A stretch of DNA of 64,000 nucleotides from positions 1 through 64,000 of the forward strand of contig NZ_VAUV01000022.1 in the NCBI RefSeq assembly GCF_005780165.1, in the 5' to 3' direction. The notes under the pieces are model-generated. The model saw nothing but the letters and a program-made list of their open reading frames with translations. It did no database searches and was not told the DNA's origin. Below, piece after piece: positions 36,971 through 45,313 of this stretch. The DNA comes from Phragmitibacter flavus (GTDB taxonomy: Bacteria; Verrucomicrobiota; Verrucomicrobiia; Verrucomicrobiales; Verrucomicrobiaceae). Made by a program: the position numbers and the translations under genes. How positions within the stretch are numbered: the first letter of the stretch is position 1; each line of letters begins with the position of its first letter.

Positions 36971-37232
36971 AAGATTTTCTCCAACCGCTAATCTACCACT
37001 CCGAACTTCCTCCTCCCAGATAAAAAGTCTCTTCCCCGAGAGGAAACCGCATTCCAGCCCCCCCTTTCTGACTGCGATCGCAAGCCCTGAGGCGAGACAC
37101 CACTTAGGCCGGAGTCCAAACACCTCGACTTCATCCCCCTCTGCACCTAACCTTACTATCGCACCTGCAAGAAAAACTTCCGTCGTTTGAATAAAACCCC
37201 GACCACGGTCATCTCATCAACCGCATATAACA

Positions 37233-37820
37233 ATGCATCCCATCATGAAATCCATGTCAGTATCCAGTCTCTTCTTCCGCGGCGCCATCGGTGCCCTTCT
37301 TGTTCAAGCCGTCAGCCTTGTCAGCGCAGAGGCCCGTCCCGGAGATCGCACCCCGTCCTCCGTGGTCCGTCTCGACGCCGCCGCCCATCAGCTCGTTGAG
37401 TCCTATGAGCGCAGCCTCTCGAGCCATCGCCACAAGCACACCTCCTCTCGTTCCGAGATGCGCTTCCTCCAGGCCGCCAAGAACCTCGAGTCCAGCGCCC
37501 ACTCCTTGCGCGTCAATGTCGATGCCGAACGTGGCTCCCGCCGTGCCCAGGAAGACGTCGCCATGCTTCGCCGCTCCTACTCCTCATTGAGCGACGCCTT
37601 ATCCAACGTCCGCTTGAGCGAACGCGTCCGCAACGACTTCTACACCGTTCGCTCCCTTGTTAAACAAGTCGATCAAGAACGCGATCGCATTTACGCCGCT
37701 GCCAGCCCCCGCCGCGGACACGATCGTCACGATCATGATCATGATCATCGCCACGACGACCGCAAAAAAGACGACCGTCCACGTCTTCCCGGTGTCCTCG
37801 GCCGCATCTTTGGCAACTAG
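37233..37820 (+). CDS. exported helical protein with His/Asp-rich tail
   Basis: 195 aa. An N-terminal signal (basic start, FFRGAIGALLVQAVSLVSAEA, cleavage near 33). The mature part is mostly helical and charged (VVRLDAAAHQLVESYERSL, SEMRFLQAAKNLE), with no Cys. Residues ~158-183 are a His/Asp/Arg-rich tail that could bind metal ions, followed by a short hydrophobic end (VLGRIFGN). The DNA for the tail contains repeated GATCATGATCATGAT-like hexamers. An alternative start at Met5 or Met8 is possible. A clear terminator follows. Function unknown. Confidence 0.65.
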   Translation: MHPIMKSMSVSSLFFRGAIGALLVQAVSLVSAEARPGDRTPSSVVRLDAAAHQLVESYERSLSSHRHKHTSSRSEMRFLQAAKNLESSAHSLRVNVDAERGSRRAQEDVAMLRRSYSSLSDALSNVRLSERVRNDFYTVRSLVKQVDQERDRIYAAASPRRGHDRHDHDHDHRHDDRKKDDRPRLPGVLGRIFGN

Positions 37821-37856
37821 CCACCCCAAAACCAAAACCAAACCCCAAATCCCTGC

Positions 37857-37890
37857 AAAACGGCGAGTGTTCATTCACCCGCCGTTTTTT
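37857..37890 (+). terminator. Rho-independent terminator
   Basis: CGGCGAGTG (37861-37869) pairs with CACCCGCCG (37876-37884), with one A-C mismatch and a 6-nt loop. Four A precede it and six T (37885-37890) follow. It ends the His/Asp-rich protein transcript. Confidence 0.85.
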
Positions 37891-37915
37891 GTGCCCTCAT
37901 CACAGCCGCCCGCAC

Positions 37916-37950
37916 TTTTCCCTTTTCACTTTCGCCTTTTCCCTTCTACT
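37916..37950 (+). repeat. pyrimidine heptamer array, site A
   Basis: Five 7-nt units in register: TTTTCCC, TTTTCAC, TTTCGCC, TTTTCCC, TTCTACT. Nine nt later is the ATG of the GH3 gene (37960). Similar arrays are at 39483, 40298 and 48809. Confidence 0.75.
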
Positions 37951-37959
37951 CTCCCCCCA

Positions 37960-39072
37960 ATGTCCATCCACGACTCACGAATCGGCCAACTCCTTCTCAC
38001 CGGCATTCCTTCGACCGAACTCGACAGCGCCACCGCCGCCCGCCTCAAAAAACTTCAACCCGGCGGTTTCATCCTCTTTAGTCGCAACCTCGAAAGCCCC
38101 CAGCAGCTCCGCAAACTCTGCGACGACTTGCGCGATCTCTCTCTCGTCGAACCCATCATCACCATCGACCAGGAAGGCGGACGCGTCTCCCGCCTTCGTT
38201 ACATTGGTCACGAACCCCCCAATGCCCAGCAACTGCGCGACAAAAACGATCCCGCCCTCATCGACCGGCACGGCAAACTCACCGGTCAGATCCTGCGCCT
38301 CTTCGGCATCAACCTCGACCTCTGCCCCGTCCTCGACATCAGCTACGACGATCAGGCCGACAACTCCCTCAAAGGCCGCACCTACGGCACCGACGCCCAG
38401 CAAGTCATCACCAACGCCGGCATCTTCAACCGCGCCATGCGCAAAGCAGGCACCCTCAGCTGCGCCAAACACTTCCCCGGCTATGGACCCGCCGAATGCG
38501 ACCCTCATGAGTTCCTCCCCATCATCACCAAGTCCAAAGAACAGCTCCTCGAAACCGAGCTCGTCCCCTACACCGCCCTCATGCCCGAGCTCGACTCCGT
38601 CATGACCTGCCATGCCAATTATCAGGCTTACGATCCCGAAAACGAGCGCCTCCCCGCCTCCCTCTCGCACAACATCGTGCAAAAACTTTTGCGCGATCAA
38701 CTCGGATTCGATGGCCTCGCCATCACCGACGACCTCGACATGGGAGCCATCCTCAACGAAGTCACGTTTGAACAGGCCATCCAAGGTGCCATCAAAGCCG
38801 GCAACGACATGGTCATGATCTGTCACCGCCTCGAAATGGTTGAGCAAGCCAAAATCCATCTCGAAGCCCTCCCCAACCCCACCGTCCACGACGCCCTCAT
38901 CCGCATGGAGAAGTTCAAAAAGAAACTCCCCAAACCCGACCACTTCACCCTCGAGAAATTCAAAGCCATCAACGAAGCCATCTGGCAACTCCGCGTCGAC
39001 ACCCTCGGCGAAACTCTCGCCAGCCAACTCAGCGTCGAAGACGGCAAACGCTCCCCCGTCGAGCTATACTGA
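37960..39072 (+). CDS. nagZ: glycoside hydrolase family 3 protein (NagZ-like beta-N-acetylhexosaminidase)
   Basis: 370 aa from ATG 37960. GH3 N-terminal (beta/alpha)8 domain only, the NagZ size. Motifs: GFILFSRN, ITIDQEGGRVSRLR, GINLDLCPVLDI, and CAKHFPGYG (the KH(F/I)PG(H/Y)G loop with the mobile His/Asp system). The nucleophile region is LAITDDLDMGAI, with the Asp expected in TDDLDM. It should cleave GlcNAc from anhydromuramyl-peptides in cell-wall recycling, which fits with the nagBA block. No signal peptide, so cytoplasmic. Confidence 0.9.
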   Translation: MSIHDSRIGQLLLTGIPSTELDSATAARLKKLQPGGFILFSRNLESPQQLRKLCDDLRDLSLVEPIITIDQEGGRVSRLRYIGHEPPNAQQLRDKNDPALIDRHGKLTGQILRLFGINLDLCPVLDISYDDQADNSLKGRTYGTDAQQVITNAGIFNRAMRKAGTLSCAKHFPGYGPAECDPHEFLPIITKSKEQLLETELVPYTALMPELDSVMTCHANYQAYDPENERLPASLSHNIVQKLLRDQLGFDGLAITDDLDMGAILNEVTFEQAIQGAIKAGNDMVMICHRLEMVEQAKIHLEALPNPTVHDALIRMEKFKKKLPKPDHFTLEKFKAINEAIWQLRVDTLGETLASQLSVEDGKRSPVELY

Positions 39073-39092
39073 ATAGAGCCGAAAGCGAAAAG

Positions 39093-39464
39093 ATGAAGGA
39101 CAAAGAAGACCTACCCGCAGACAACCTTGGTGCCCGCACCAAACGCTTCGCGCTCGACATCATCGACGGTTACACCTCTCTTCCTCCCACCGAAGTTGCC
39201 AGAGTCCTTGGCCGCCAAATCCTTCGTTCCGGCACCTCCGTCGGATCGCATTATCGCGAAGCTTCCCGCTCCCGTTCTGATGCCGAATTCGTCAGCAAAC
39301 TCGAAGTAGCCCTACAAGAACTCGAAGAAACGCGCTATTGGTTGGAGCTGCTCCTGGAATCCAGCCAGGCCAAACCCACCATCATCACGCCTCTCCATTC
39401 CGAGAGCACCGAACTCATCGCCATTTTCACCACCATCGTCCGCAACCGCAAAAACAGCCGCTAG
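39093..39464 (+). CDS. four-helix-bundle protein (S23 / 23S rRNA intervening-sequence family)
   Basis: 123 aa, the usual length. Characteristic segments are ALDIIDGYTSLPPTEVARVL, GRQILRSGTSVGSHYREA, SDAEFVSKLEVALQELEET and RYWLELL: four amphipathic helices with the conserved RS-x-SV-x-(N/S)-x-x-E turn. Such proteins were first found inside 23S rRNA intervening sequences and are related to the Avd protein of diversity-generating retroelements. Here it stands free, 20 nt after nagZ, with no reverse transcriptase and no rRNA in the window. Cytoplasmic, probably pentameric and nucleic-acid-binding by analogy. Confidence 0.88.
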   Translation: MKDKEDLPADNLGARTKRFALDIIDGYTSLPPTEVARVLGRQILRSGTSVGSHYREASRSRSDAEFVSKLEVALQELEETRYWLELLLESSQAKPTIITPLHSESTELIAIFTTIVRNRKNSR

Positions 39465-39482
39465 TTCCTACCCGTTTCAGGC

Positions 39483-39510
39483 TTATTCTTTAGCCTTTAT
39501 CCTTTATCCT
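39483..39510 (+). repeat. pyrimidine heptamer array, site B
   Basis: Four in-register units: TTATTCT, TTAGCCT, TTATCCT, TTATCCT, then TTCTCT and the ATG at 39517, so the array ends 6 nt before a start codon. No Shine-Dalgarno is present. Confidence 0.8.
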
Positions 39511-39516
39511 TTCTCT

Positions 39517-40218
39517 ATGTTTCCTCTCGTCCGTGACCTCCTCGTTCTTCAAGATTGCGACCAGCGCATCCGCTCCCTCAGCAAAGACCTCAAAGACATT
39601 CCCCGTCTCGAACTCTATGCCAAAAGCCGCCTCGAGAACGAAACCGCCGCCGTCAACGCCGCCCACGATCGCATGCGCGTCGTCGAACTCAAAATCAAGT
39701 CCGTTGAACTCGACGTGCAAACCCGCCGCACCAGCATCACCCGCATCAAGGACCAGCAGTTCGCCACCCGCAAAAACGAAGAGTTCCGTGCCCTCGCCCA
39801 CGAAGTGGAACGTTATGAAAAAGACGTCAGCAATCTCGAGGACCAGGAACTTGAGCTGATGGAACAACTCGACACCATCAAACCCGACCTCCACGCCGCC
39901 CAGGCCGCCCTCGCCGTCACCCAAAAAAGCATCGACGAAGAACTCACCGCCCTGCACGAACGCGCGGAGGCCATCAAAGTCCGTCTCACTGAACTCAACA
40001 CCCAGCGTCTCGACCTCATCAAACCCGTCGACCCCACCACCCTCAGCCTCTACGACCGACTCATCAAAAGCAAAGGCGGTGATGCCGTCGTCCCGATGAG
40101 CGAAGGCATTTGCGGCGGCTGCCACGTCCGCGTCGTCTCCGGCACCATCCAAAGCCTCCGGGCCAATCAGTGCATCACCCATTGCGAACAATGCGGACGC
40201 ATCCTCTATCAGCAGTAA
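39517..40218 (+). CDS. coiled-coil protein with C4-type zinc ribbon (DUF164-like)
   Basis: 233 aa. Residues ~1-170 are a long helical hairpin of coiled coils (LVLQDCDQRIRSLSKDL, TRRTSITRIKDQQFATRK, NEEFRALAHEVERYE). The C-terminal zinc ribbon has CGGCHVRV (about 199-206) and HCEQCGRIL (about 221-229). This is the architecture of the bacterial zf-RING_7/DUF164 family (H. pylori HP0958/FlgZ relatives), which can bind RNA or protein partners; the exact role here is unknown. The start codon lies directly behind a heptamer array. Confidence 0.85.
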   Translation: MFPLVRDLLVLQDCDQRIRSLSKDLKDIPRLELYAKSRLENETAAVNAAHDRMRVVELKIKSVELDVQTRRTSITRIKDQQFATRKNEEFRALAHEVERYEKDVSNLEDQELELMEQLDTIKPDLHAAQAALAVTQKSIDEELTALHERAEAIKVRLTELNTQRLDLIKPVDPTTLSLYDRLIKSKGGDAVVPMSEGICGGCHVRVVSGTIQSLRANQCITHCEQCGRILYQQ

Positions 40219-40287
40219 CATAGGCTTCCAGCCTGTGAGTCCAACAGGCATTCTGCCTGTTGCCCAAAAACCCAGCGGCACAGCCGC
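40219..40287. repeat. triplet of short palindromes with 3-nt loops
   Basis: Three hairpin units: CATAGGCT-TCC-AGCCTGTG (40219-40237, one T:G), CAACAGGCA-TTC-TGCCTGTTG (40242-40262, perfect 9-bp arms) and GCGGC-ACA-GCCGC (40275-40287). They lie right after a stop codon and before a heptamer array. A second triplet is at 48671-48747. Confidence 0.8.
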
Positions 40288-40297
40288 CAAAAATCCT

Positions 40298-40325
40298 TTA
40301 GCCTTTAGCCCTTATCCTTTATCCT
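40298..40325 (+). repeat. pyrimidine heptamer array, site C
   Basis: Four in-register units: TTAGCCT, TTAGCCC, TTATCCT, TTATCCT, then TTCAAG and the ATG at 40332. The 6-nt gap to the start codon is identical to site B. Confidence 0.8.
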
Positions 40326-40331
40326 TTCAAG

Positions 40332-41153
40332 ATGTCCCCTCTTCCCACACCCAAAACCCAATGGGGCGAAGGCCCCATCTGGCACAAAGAATCCCTCTAC
40401 TACGTCGACATCGAAGGCCACCAGGTCCTGCGCTACACCCCCTCCACCAATCACGTCAAAACCTGGCCCACCGGCGAACGCGTCGGCACCGTCGTTCCCC
40501 GCGGCTCCACCGGCCTCGTCATCGCCGGAGCCAGCGGCTTTGCCTTCCTTGACGAAGTCACCGGCGAAATCCGCCCCATCGGCGATCCGGAAGCCGACAT
40601 CGACCACACCCGCTTCAACGACGGCAAATGCGATCCCGCCGGTCGCTTCTGGGCCGGCACTATCGACCTCAACAGCCCGCGCCAACCCGTCGCCTCCCTC
40701 TACTGCCTCGATCCTGAACTCACCTTCAGCACCAAACTCAAAGGCGTCACCAACTCCAACGGCCTCGCCTGGACCAGCGATACCAAAACGTTTTATTACA
40801 TCGACACCCCAAGGAAAAACGTCCTCGCCTTCGACTACGACCTCGACACCGGCACCATCACCAACGAGCGCATCGCCTTCGACACCTCCTCTCTCAGCGG
40901 CAATCCCGATGGCATGACCATCGACAGCGACGACAACCTCTGGATCGCCTTCTGCCGCGCAGGCACCATCCGTTGCATCAATCCCCGAACCGGCAGCGTC
41001 CTCCAGGAGATCGTCGTCCCCAACGACGATAACGTCACCGCCTGTGCCTTCGGCGGCGAAGACCTCGGCGACCTCTACATCACCTCCGGCGAACACCTCT
41101 ACGTCACCCGCCCCGGTGCCACCGGCGTCCCTGCCTATACGTTCGGTGGATAG
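40332..41153 (+). CDS. SMP-30/gluconolactonase/LRE-like lactonase
   Basis: 273 aa, no signal peptide. Six-bladed beta-propeller signatures: GEGPIWH (metal-binding Glu near residue 13), RFNDGKCDPAGRFWAG (~95-110), SNGLAW (Asn near the metal), GNPDGMTIDSDDNLW (~195-210, Asp ligand) and CAFGGEDLGDLYITS at the end. Members hydrolyse aldonolactones such as gluconolactone or act like regucalcin. All metal ligands expected for activity (E, N, N, D) appear present. 10 nt before the following esterase gene. Confidence 0.9.
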   Translation: MSPLPTPKTQWGEGPIWHKESLYYVDIEGHQVLRYTPSTNHVKTWPTGERVGTVVPRGSTGLVIAGASGFAFLDEVTGEIRPIGDPEADIDHTRFNDGKCDPAGRFWAGTIDLNSPRQPVASLYCLDPELTFSTKLKGVTNSNGLAWTSDTKTFYYIDTPRKNVLAFDYDLDTGTITNERIAFDTSSLSGNPDGMTIDSDDNLWIAFCRAGTIRCINPRTGSVLQEIVVPNDDNVTACAFGGEDLGDLYITSGEHLYVTRPGATGVPAYTFGG

Positions 41154-41163
41154 TTAGAAAATC

Positions 41164-42102
41164 ATGCCAAAGCGCCGCCGCTTTCTCCTTGTCTGCATCG
41201 CGCTCTCTGCGTTGGCGGGATTGTTCGTCTTATCAAAAACCCACGCTGACAAACCCAAGCCACCGGATACCATCCTGTTTGAGCCGAACATCGTGTTCGG
41301 TAAAGGCGGCGATGATGATCTAAAACTTGATCTGGCCCGCCCCAAAAAGATCGACGGCAAAGCTCCTGCGCTTGTCGTGATCCACGGCGGCGGTTGGATA
41401 AGCGGTGACCGCTCCAGTCTACACCCCTTGTTATTTGGCTTTGCCAATGCGGGCGTCGTTTGCATCAGCATCCAATATCGGCTCGCACCCCAAGCAAAAT
41501 TTCCCGCTCAAATTGAAGACGTCAAATGCGCGGTTCGATGGCTGCGGGCCAACGCCGACCAATACCAGATCGACCCGAACCGCATTGGGGCCATCGGCAT
41601 GTCCGCCGGTGCTCATCTCGCCATCTTGCTGGCCGTCACTCCCGACCAAAAATCATTTGAAGGCACCGGAGGTCATCCTACTCATTCCTCCCAAATCTGC
41701 ACCGCCGTTGGCATCGCAGGTCCTTACGATCTCACCCTCGGTTATGCCAGCAGCGTCAAACAAAGCGCACAAGAAGGACCCGCCGTCCGCAGCATGCTCG
41801 AATCCTTTCTCAGCGGAAACCCTGATCAAGTCCCTGACCAATACCGCGATGCCAGCCCCATCAATTACGTCCGCAAGGACAAACCTCTCCCCCCATTGCA
41901 ACTTCTTCACGGCGAAGCCGACACCCTCGTGTTAGTAGAACAAGCCGACGTCATGGCCAAAAAACTCCGCGAAGCAGGAGCCATGGTCGATTACCTCCGC
42001 ATCTCTGACGCCACTCATGGCACCTTTGGCAAGGATCAGGACCAACACCTGCTTCGCATCTTTCAGTTCCTCCGCACTCATCTCAAACTGCCCGGCGCCT
42101 GA
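41164..42102 (+). CDS. exported alpha/beta-hydrolase (BD-FAE/esterase-lipase type)
   Basis: 312 aa. N-terminal hydrophobic stretch (FLLVCIALSALAGLFVL, about 6-22) as signal or anchor. The core is VVIHGGGWISGDRS (oxyanion HGGGW), ISIQYRLAPQAKFP, AVRWLRANADQYQIDPNRIG, and the nucleophile elbow GMSAGAHLA with Ser. The acid is likely Asp in GEADTLV, and the base His in DATHGTFG. All three triad positions are visible. Typical substrates are acetylated or feruloylated polysaccharides. 10 nt after the lactonase, so probably one operon. Confidence 0.88.
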   Translation: MPKRRRFLLVCIALSALAGLFVLSKTHADKPKPPDTILFEPNIVFGKGGDDDLKLDLARPKKIDGKAPALVVIHGGGWISGDRSSLHPLLFGFANAGVVCISIQYRLAPQAKFPAQIEDVKCAVRWLRANADQYQIDPNRIGAIGMSAGAHLAILLAVTPDQKSFEGTGGHPTHSSQICTAVGIAGPYDLTLGYASSVKQSAQEGPAVRSMLESFLSGNPDQVPDQYRDASPINYVRKDKPLPPLQLLHGEADTLVLVEQADVMAKKLREAGAMVDYLRISDATHGTFGKDQDQHLLRIFQFLRTHLKLPGA

Positions 42103-42239
42103 CATCAATGTTCAACCCAAAAAATTTACCTGCGTCAGGAAAAATTTGAACCAAGTTCCTCCACCGCAGTCACAACGGCAGCCAATTTAGACAATCACCC
42201 CTGATCCACTCAATCAACTCCCCAACTTCATCGCACACC

Positions 42240-43331
42240 ATGGGCATCATCGATTACCTTAAAGGCCAGTTCCTCGAAATCATCCAGTGGGAGGACGACT
42301 CCCGCGACACCATCACCTTCCGCTATCCCGACGAAGACAAGGAGATCAAACGCGGCGCCCAGCTCATCGTGCGCGAATCGCAAACTGTCCAGTTCCTCTA
42401 CCTCGGCCAGTTTGGCGACACCTTCGGCCCCGGCAAACACAGCCTTGTCACCGACAACATTCCCATTCTTTCCACGCTCAAAGGCTGGAAATACGGATTT
42501 GAATCGCCCTTCAAAGCCGACATCTATTTCGTCAACACCCGCCTCTTCACCGGCAACAAATGGGGCACCTCCAATCCCATCATGATGCGCGATGCCGACT
42601 TCGGCATCGTCCGCGTGCGCGCCTTCGGCACCTTCGATTTCCGCGTCGTCGACGTCCCGCTTTTCCTCAAGGAAGTCGCCGGTTCCGACCACCAGTTCCG
42701 CCTCGACGAATTCGCCGACACCATGCGCTCCCGCATTGTCTCCGTGTTCAGCGAAGCCATCGCGCAATCCAAAATCCCCGTCCTCGACCTCGCCACCCGC
42801 TACACTGAACTCGGCGACGCCCTGCTGCCGATCATCAATCCTGTATTGAAGGTCAAATACGGCATTGAGTTCCCCAGCTTCATCCTCGAAAACGCCAGCG
42901 TGCCGCCTGAAGTCGAGGCCGCCATCGACAAACGCTCGAGCATGAGCGCCATCGGCAACCTCAACGACTACGTCAAATACCAGATGGCTGAAGGCATGGC
43001 CAGCGGTCAGGGCGGAGCCGGTGCTCCTGCCGAAATGGCGATTGGATTCGCCATGGCCCAGGAGATGATGAAAAATACCAACCTCTCCCCTGGCGGAGGT
43101 TCTCCTCCTCCACTTCCAGGTGCCGCTCCCGGAGCCCCTGCTCCAGCAGCAGCAGCGTCGGGCGGTGTTCCGGCGATTGACATCCTCACTCCCGGTCAGG
43201 TGGCCCAATCCCTTGGCGTCACCGAAGCCGATGTCATCGCCAGCGTTGAAGCCGGTGATCTCAAGGCCCGGAAGATCGGCAGTCAATACCGCATCACCCG
43301 CGCCGCCTTGGACGAGTTCCTCAGTCATTGA
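42240..43331 (+). CDS. SPFH/YdjI-like protein with C-terminal helix-turn-helix
   Basis: 363 aa. Residues 1-~245 are an SPFH/virion-core-like domain of the YdjI type (MGIIDYLKGQFLEIIQWEDD start; FGPGKHSLVTDNIPIL; RVRAFGTFDFRV; EFADTMRSRIVSVFSEAI). Residues ~275-312 are a Gly/Pro/Ala linker (PPPLPGAAPGAPAPAA). Residues ~313-363 are an excisionase/MerR-like HTH (DILTPGQVAQSLGVTEADV, then KIGSQYRITRAAL). No membrane segment. YdjI partners a zinc-ribbon membrane protein and PspA in Bacillus membrane-stress operons; the next gene here is such a zinc-ribbon protein. The HTH end may be protein-binding rather than DNA-binding. Confidence 0.82.
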   Translation: MGIIDYLKGQFLEIIQWEDDSRDTITFRYPDEDKEIKRGAQLIVRESQTVQFLYLGQFGDTFGPGKHSLVTDNIPILSTLKGWKYGFESPFKADIYFVNTRLFTGNKWGTSNPIMMRDADFGIVRVRAFGTFDFRVVDVPLFLKEVAGSDHQFRLDEFADTMRSRIVSVFSEAIAQSKIPVLDLATRYTELGDALLPIINPVLKVKYGIEFPSFILENASVPPEVEAAIDKRSSMSAIGNLNDYVKYQMAEGMASGQGGAGAPAEMAIGFAMAQEMMKNTNLSPGGGSPPPLPGAAPGAPAPAAAASGGVPAIDILTPGQVAQSLGVTEADVIASVEAGDLKARKIGSQYRITRAALDEFLSH

Positions 43332-43434
43332 TTAAAGCTTCAAGGTTTCAGTTTATCGTCTCCCGATCAGCCTTCAAGGCCGATACGGGAGGCCCTAAAC
43401 TTCCAACTGAACACTTGAAACTTCCCTTTGGGCC

Positions 43435-44505
43435 ATGTCCGAAGTCACCGCCCTCAACAAGTTCCCCTGCCCCGCCTGCGGAGGCGAGGCGGTTTGGAAT
43501 TCCTCCAAACACAAACTCGTCTGCCCTTATTGCGGCACCGAATCCGCCGCCGAACTCAGCAAAGACGGCAGCCTCATCGAGGAAAACGACCTCACGCTCG
43601 CTCTGCGCTCCATTCCCGACGACCAGCGTGGCTGGGAGGCCGCCAAAACCTCCGTCAAATGTCAGAGCTGTCAGGCCATCTCCGTTTTTGACAATGTCCG
43701 CGTCGCCCAGCGCTGCGACTTCTGCGGCTCCTCATCGATGATCAGTGTCGATGACATCAAGGCCCCCATCCGACCCACCGGACTGCTGCCTTTCACCGTT
43801 CCCGACACCACCGTGCGCGAACAGATCCGTCAATGGTATGGCAGCCACTGGTTCGCCCCCAACAACCTCAAAAATAAAGCCCTCACCGACACCCTGCGCG
43901 GCATCTATCTCCCCTACTGGACCTTCGACGCCCATGCCGCCGCTGATTGGACTGCTGACTCCGGCACGTATTATTACACCCGTAACTCCAAAGGCGAATC
44001 CCAGCGCCAGGTTCGCTGGACCCGCGCCAGCGGCAGCCTTGAGCATTTTTTTGACGACCTTCTCATCCCTGCCTCCCGTGGCGTTCACGAAAAACTCCTG
44101 CGTCAGATCGAGCCCTTCCCCACCACGGAAAAACTCACACCTTATGATCCCGGTTACATCTCCGGCTGGGTGGTGGAACAATATCAGATCGATCTCGTCG
44201 CCTCCGCCAACGCATCCCGCGCCCGCATGAACGACGCCGTGCGTTCCATGTGTTCCCAGGCCGTTCCCGGCGACACCCAGCGCAACCTCCAGGTCAAAGC
44301 CGAATACAGCGCCCAAACCTTCAAGCACGTCCTGCTTCCCGTCTGGTTGCTCACCTACAACTACGGCACCAAGAGCTATCAGGTCACCGTCAACGGTAGC
44401 ACCGGCAAAATCGGCGGCGAATACCCCATCAGTTGGATCAAGGTCATGCTCGTCGTCATCGGCGCACTCATCCTGCTCACGCTGATCGTATTGGCCAACA
44501 ACTAG
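43435..44505 (+). CDS. zinc-ribbon protein with C-terminal membrane anchor, partner of the SPFH protein
   Basis: 356 aa. Two zinc ribbons near the N-terminus: CPACGGEAVW/CPYCG (about 12-35) and CQSCQ/CDFCGSSS (about 75-102). A middle domain of ~190 residues follows (LPYWTFDAHAAADWTA, YYYTRNSKGE, LLPVWLLTYNYGTKSY). One C-terminal transmembrane helix (VMLVVIGALILLTLIVLA, ~337-354). This matches YdjG-like proteins encoded beside YdjI in Firmicutes. I infer a membrane-surface assembly with the SPFH protein. 103 nt separate the two genes; that gap contains imperfect CTTCAAG/CTTGAAA inverted repeats. Confidence 0.8.
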   Translation: MSEVTALNKFPCPACGGEAVWNSSKHKLVCPYCGTESAAELSKDGSLIEENDLTLALRSIPDDQRGWEAAKTSVKCQSCQAISVFDNVRVAQRCDFCGSSSMISVDDIKAPIRPTGLLPFTVPDTTVREQIRQWYGSHWFAPNNLKNKALTDTLRGIYLPYWTFDAHAAADWTADSGTYYYTRNSKGESQRQVRWTRASGSLEHFFDDLLIPASRGVHEKLLRQIEPFPTTEKLTPYDPGYISGWVVEQYQIDLVASANASRARMNDAVRSMCSQAVPGDTQRNLQVKAEYSAQTFKHVLLPVWLLTYNYGTKSYQVTVNGSTGKIGGEYPISWIKVMLVVIGALILLTLIVLANN

Positions 44506-44546
44506 TCCCGCTCACTTCACATCAGGCTTGACGCAGCGCAGCCGAG

Positions 44547-45278
44547 ATGTTCCCCTTAGATATGGCCAGGCACTCATCTCCCCTCCTGCTTGCCGCAGCA
44601 TTGGCAGTGCTGCTGCTGCCGCATCGCACCGAGGCCGCCGTCACGCTTATCGAAGACAACTTCATCTGGAAAGGCACCCCCACCGCCATCCAGGACAGCA
44701 ACGCTTCACTTACCATCAAAGGCCCCGCACCCTCCCAGGGAAACGCCCGCACCATCTATCTCAAGTTTGACCTCACCGGCCACACCATCGCCGAAGGCAA
44801 CTTTGCCGATCTCACCCTCACCTCCGTCACTACCGCCTCCAATCCCCCCACCAGCTTTTCCTTTGCCCTCTATGCCCTAAACACCGGGGGAGCCGCATGG
44901 ACGGAAAGCACCATCAACTGGGCAAACAGCCCCGGACTCGGCACCGGCACCTTCGACCTCTCCAATACCGCCACCACGTTTCTCGGCAACTTCAACACCC
45001 TGCCTGCCGGCTATGCCTCAGGCAGTCCCATCTCCGTTTCGTTTGCTGACTGGGACAACTATAGGCAGGCCGACAACACGCTCACGCTGATCATTGTCGG
45101 CACCGCCCAAAGTGATGCCGGTCCGTCCATCAGCTTCGCCTCGTCAGAAAACGGCAACGCGGCCATTCGGCCCACCCTCAATCTCTCCGCCGTTCCCGAA
45201 CCTTCCCGTTCACTCCTCGGTCTGCTGAGCCTGTCGGTCATCATCTGCCTCCGCCGCCGCCCTTCCGCGCGCTTGTAA
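44547..45278 (+). CDS. PEP-CTERM protein with DNRLRE-like domain
   Basis: 243 aa. Signal peptide (from Met1 or more likely Met6; LLLAAALAVLLLPHRTEAA). A domain of ~170 residues resembles the DNRLRE/CBM96 type found on surface proteins (IYLKFDLTG, WTESTINWANSPGLG, FADWDNYRQADNTLTLIIVG). The C-terminal sorting tail is VPEPSRSLLGLLSLSV plus RRR, the PEP-CTERM signal read by an exosortase (not in the window). Probably anchored or exported with exopolysaccharide. Single gene between the zinc-ribbon gene and apbE (convergent). Confidence 0.85.
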   Translation: MFPLDMARHSSPLLLAAALAVLLLPHRTEAAVTLIEDNFIWKGTPTAIQDSNASLTIKGPAPSQGNARTIYLKFDLTGHTIAEGNFADLTLTSVTTASNPPTSFSFALYALNTGGAAWTESTINWANSPGLGTGTFDLSNTATTFLGNFNTLPAGYASGSPISVSFADWDNYRQADNTLTLIIVGTAQSDAGPSISFASSENGNAAIRPTLNLSAVPEPSRSLLGLLSLSVIICLRRRPSARL

Positions 45279-45313
45279 CCAACCCTCCTGGCCGATCGCA
45301 ATTCCGACTTCCC

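Noticed and set aside
40219-40330. Possible CRISPR array
   Set aside because: The palindromes differ from one another, there are no equal spacers, and the heptamers are contiguous tandem units; no cas gene is nearby.
43332-43434. CTTCAAG/CTTGAAA inverted stretches between the SPFH and zinc-ribbon genes as a terminator
   Set aside because: Only about 15 of 19 positions match, the arms are about 65 nt apart, and there is no T-run; too weak to call.
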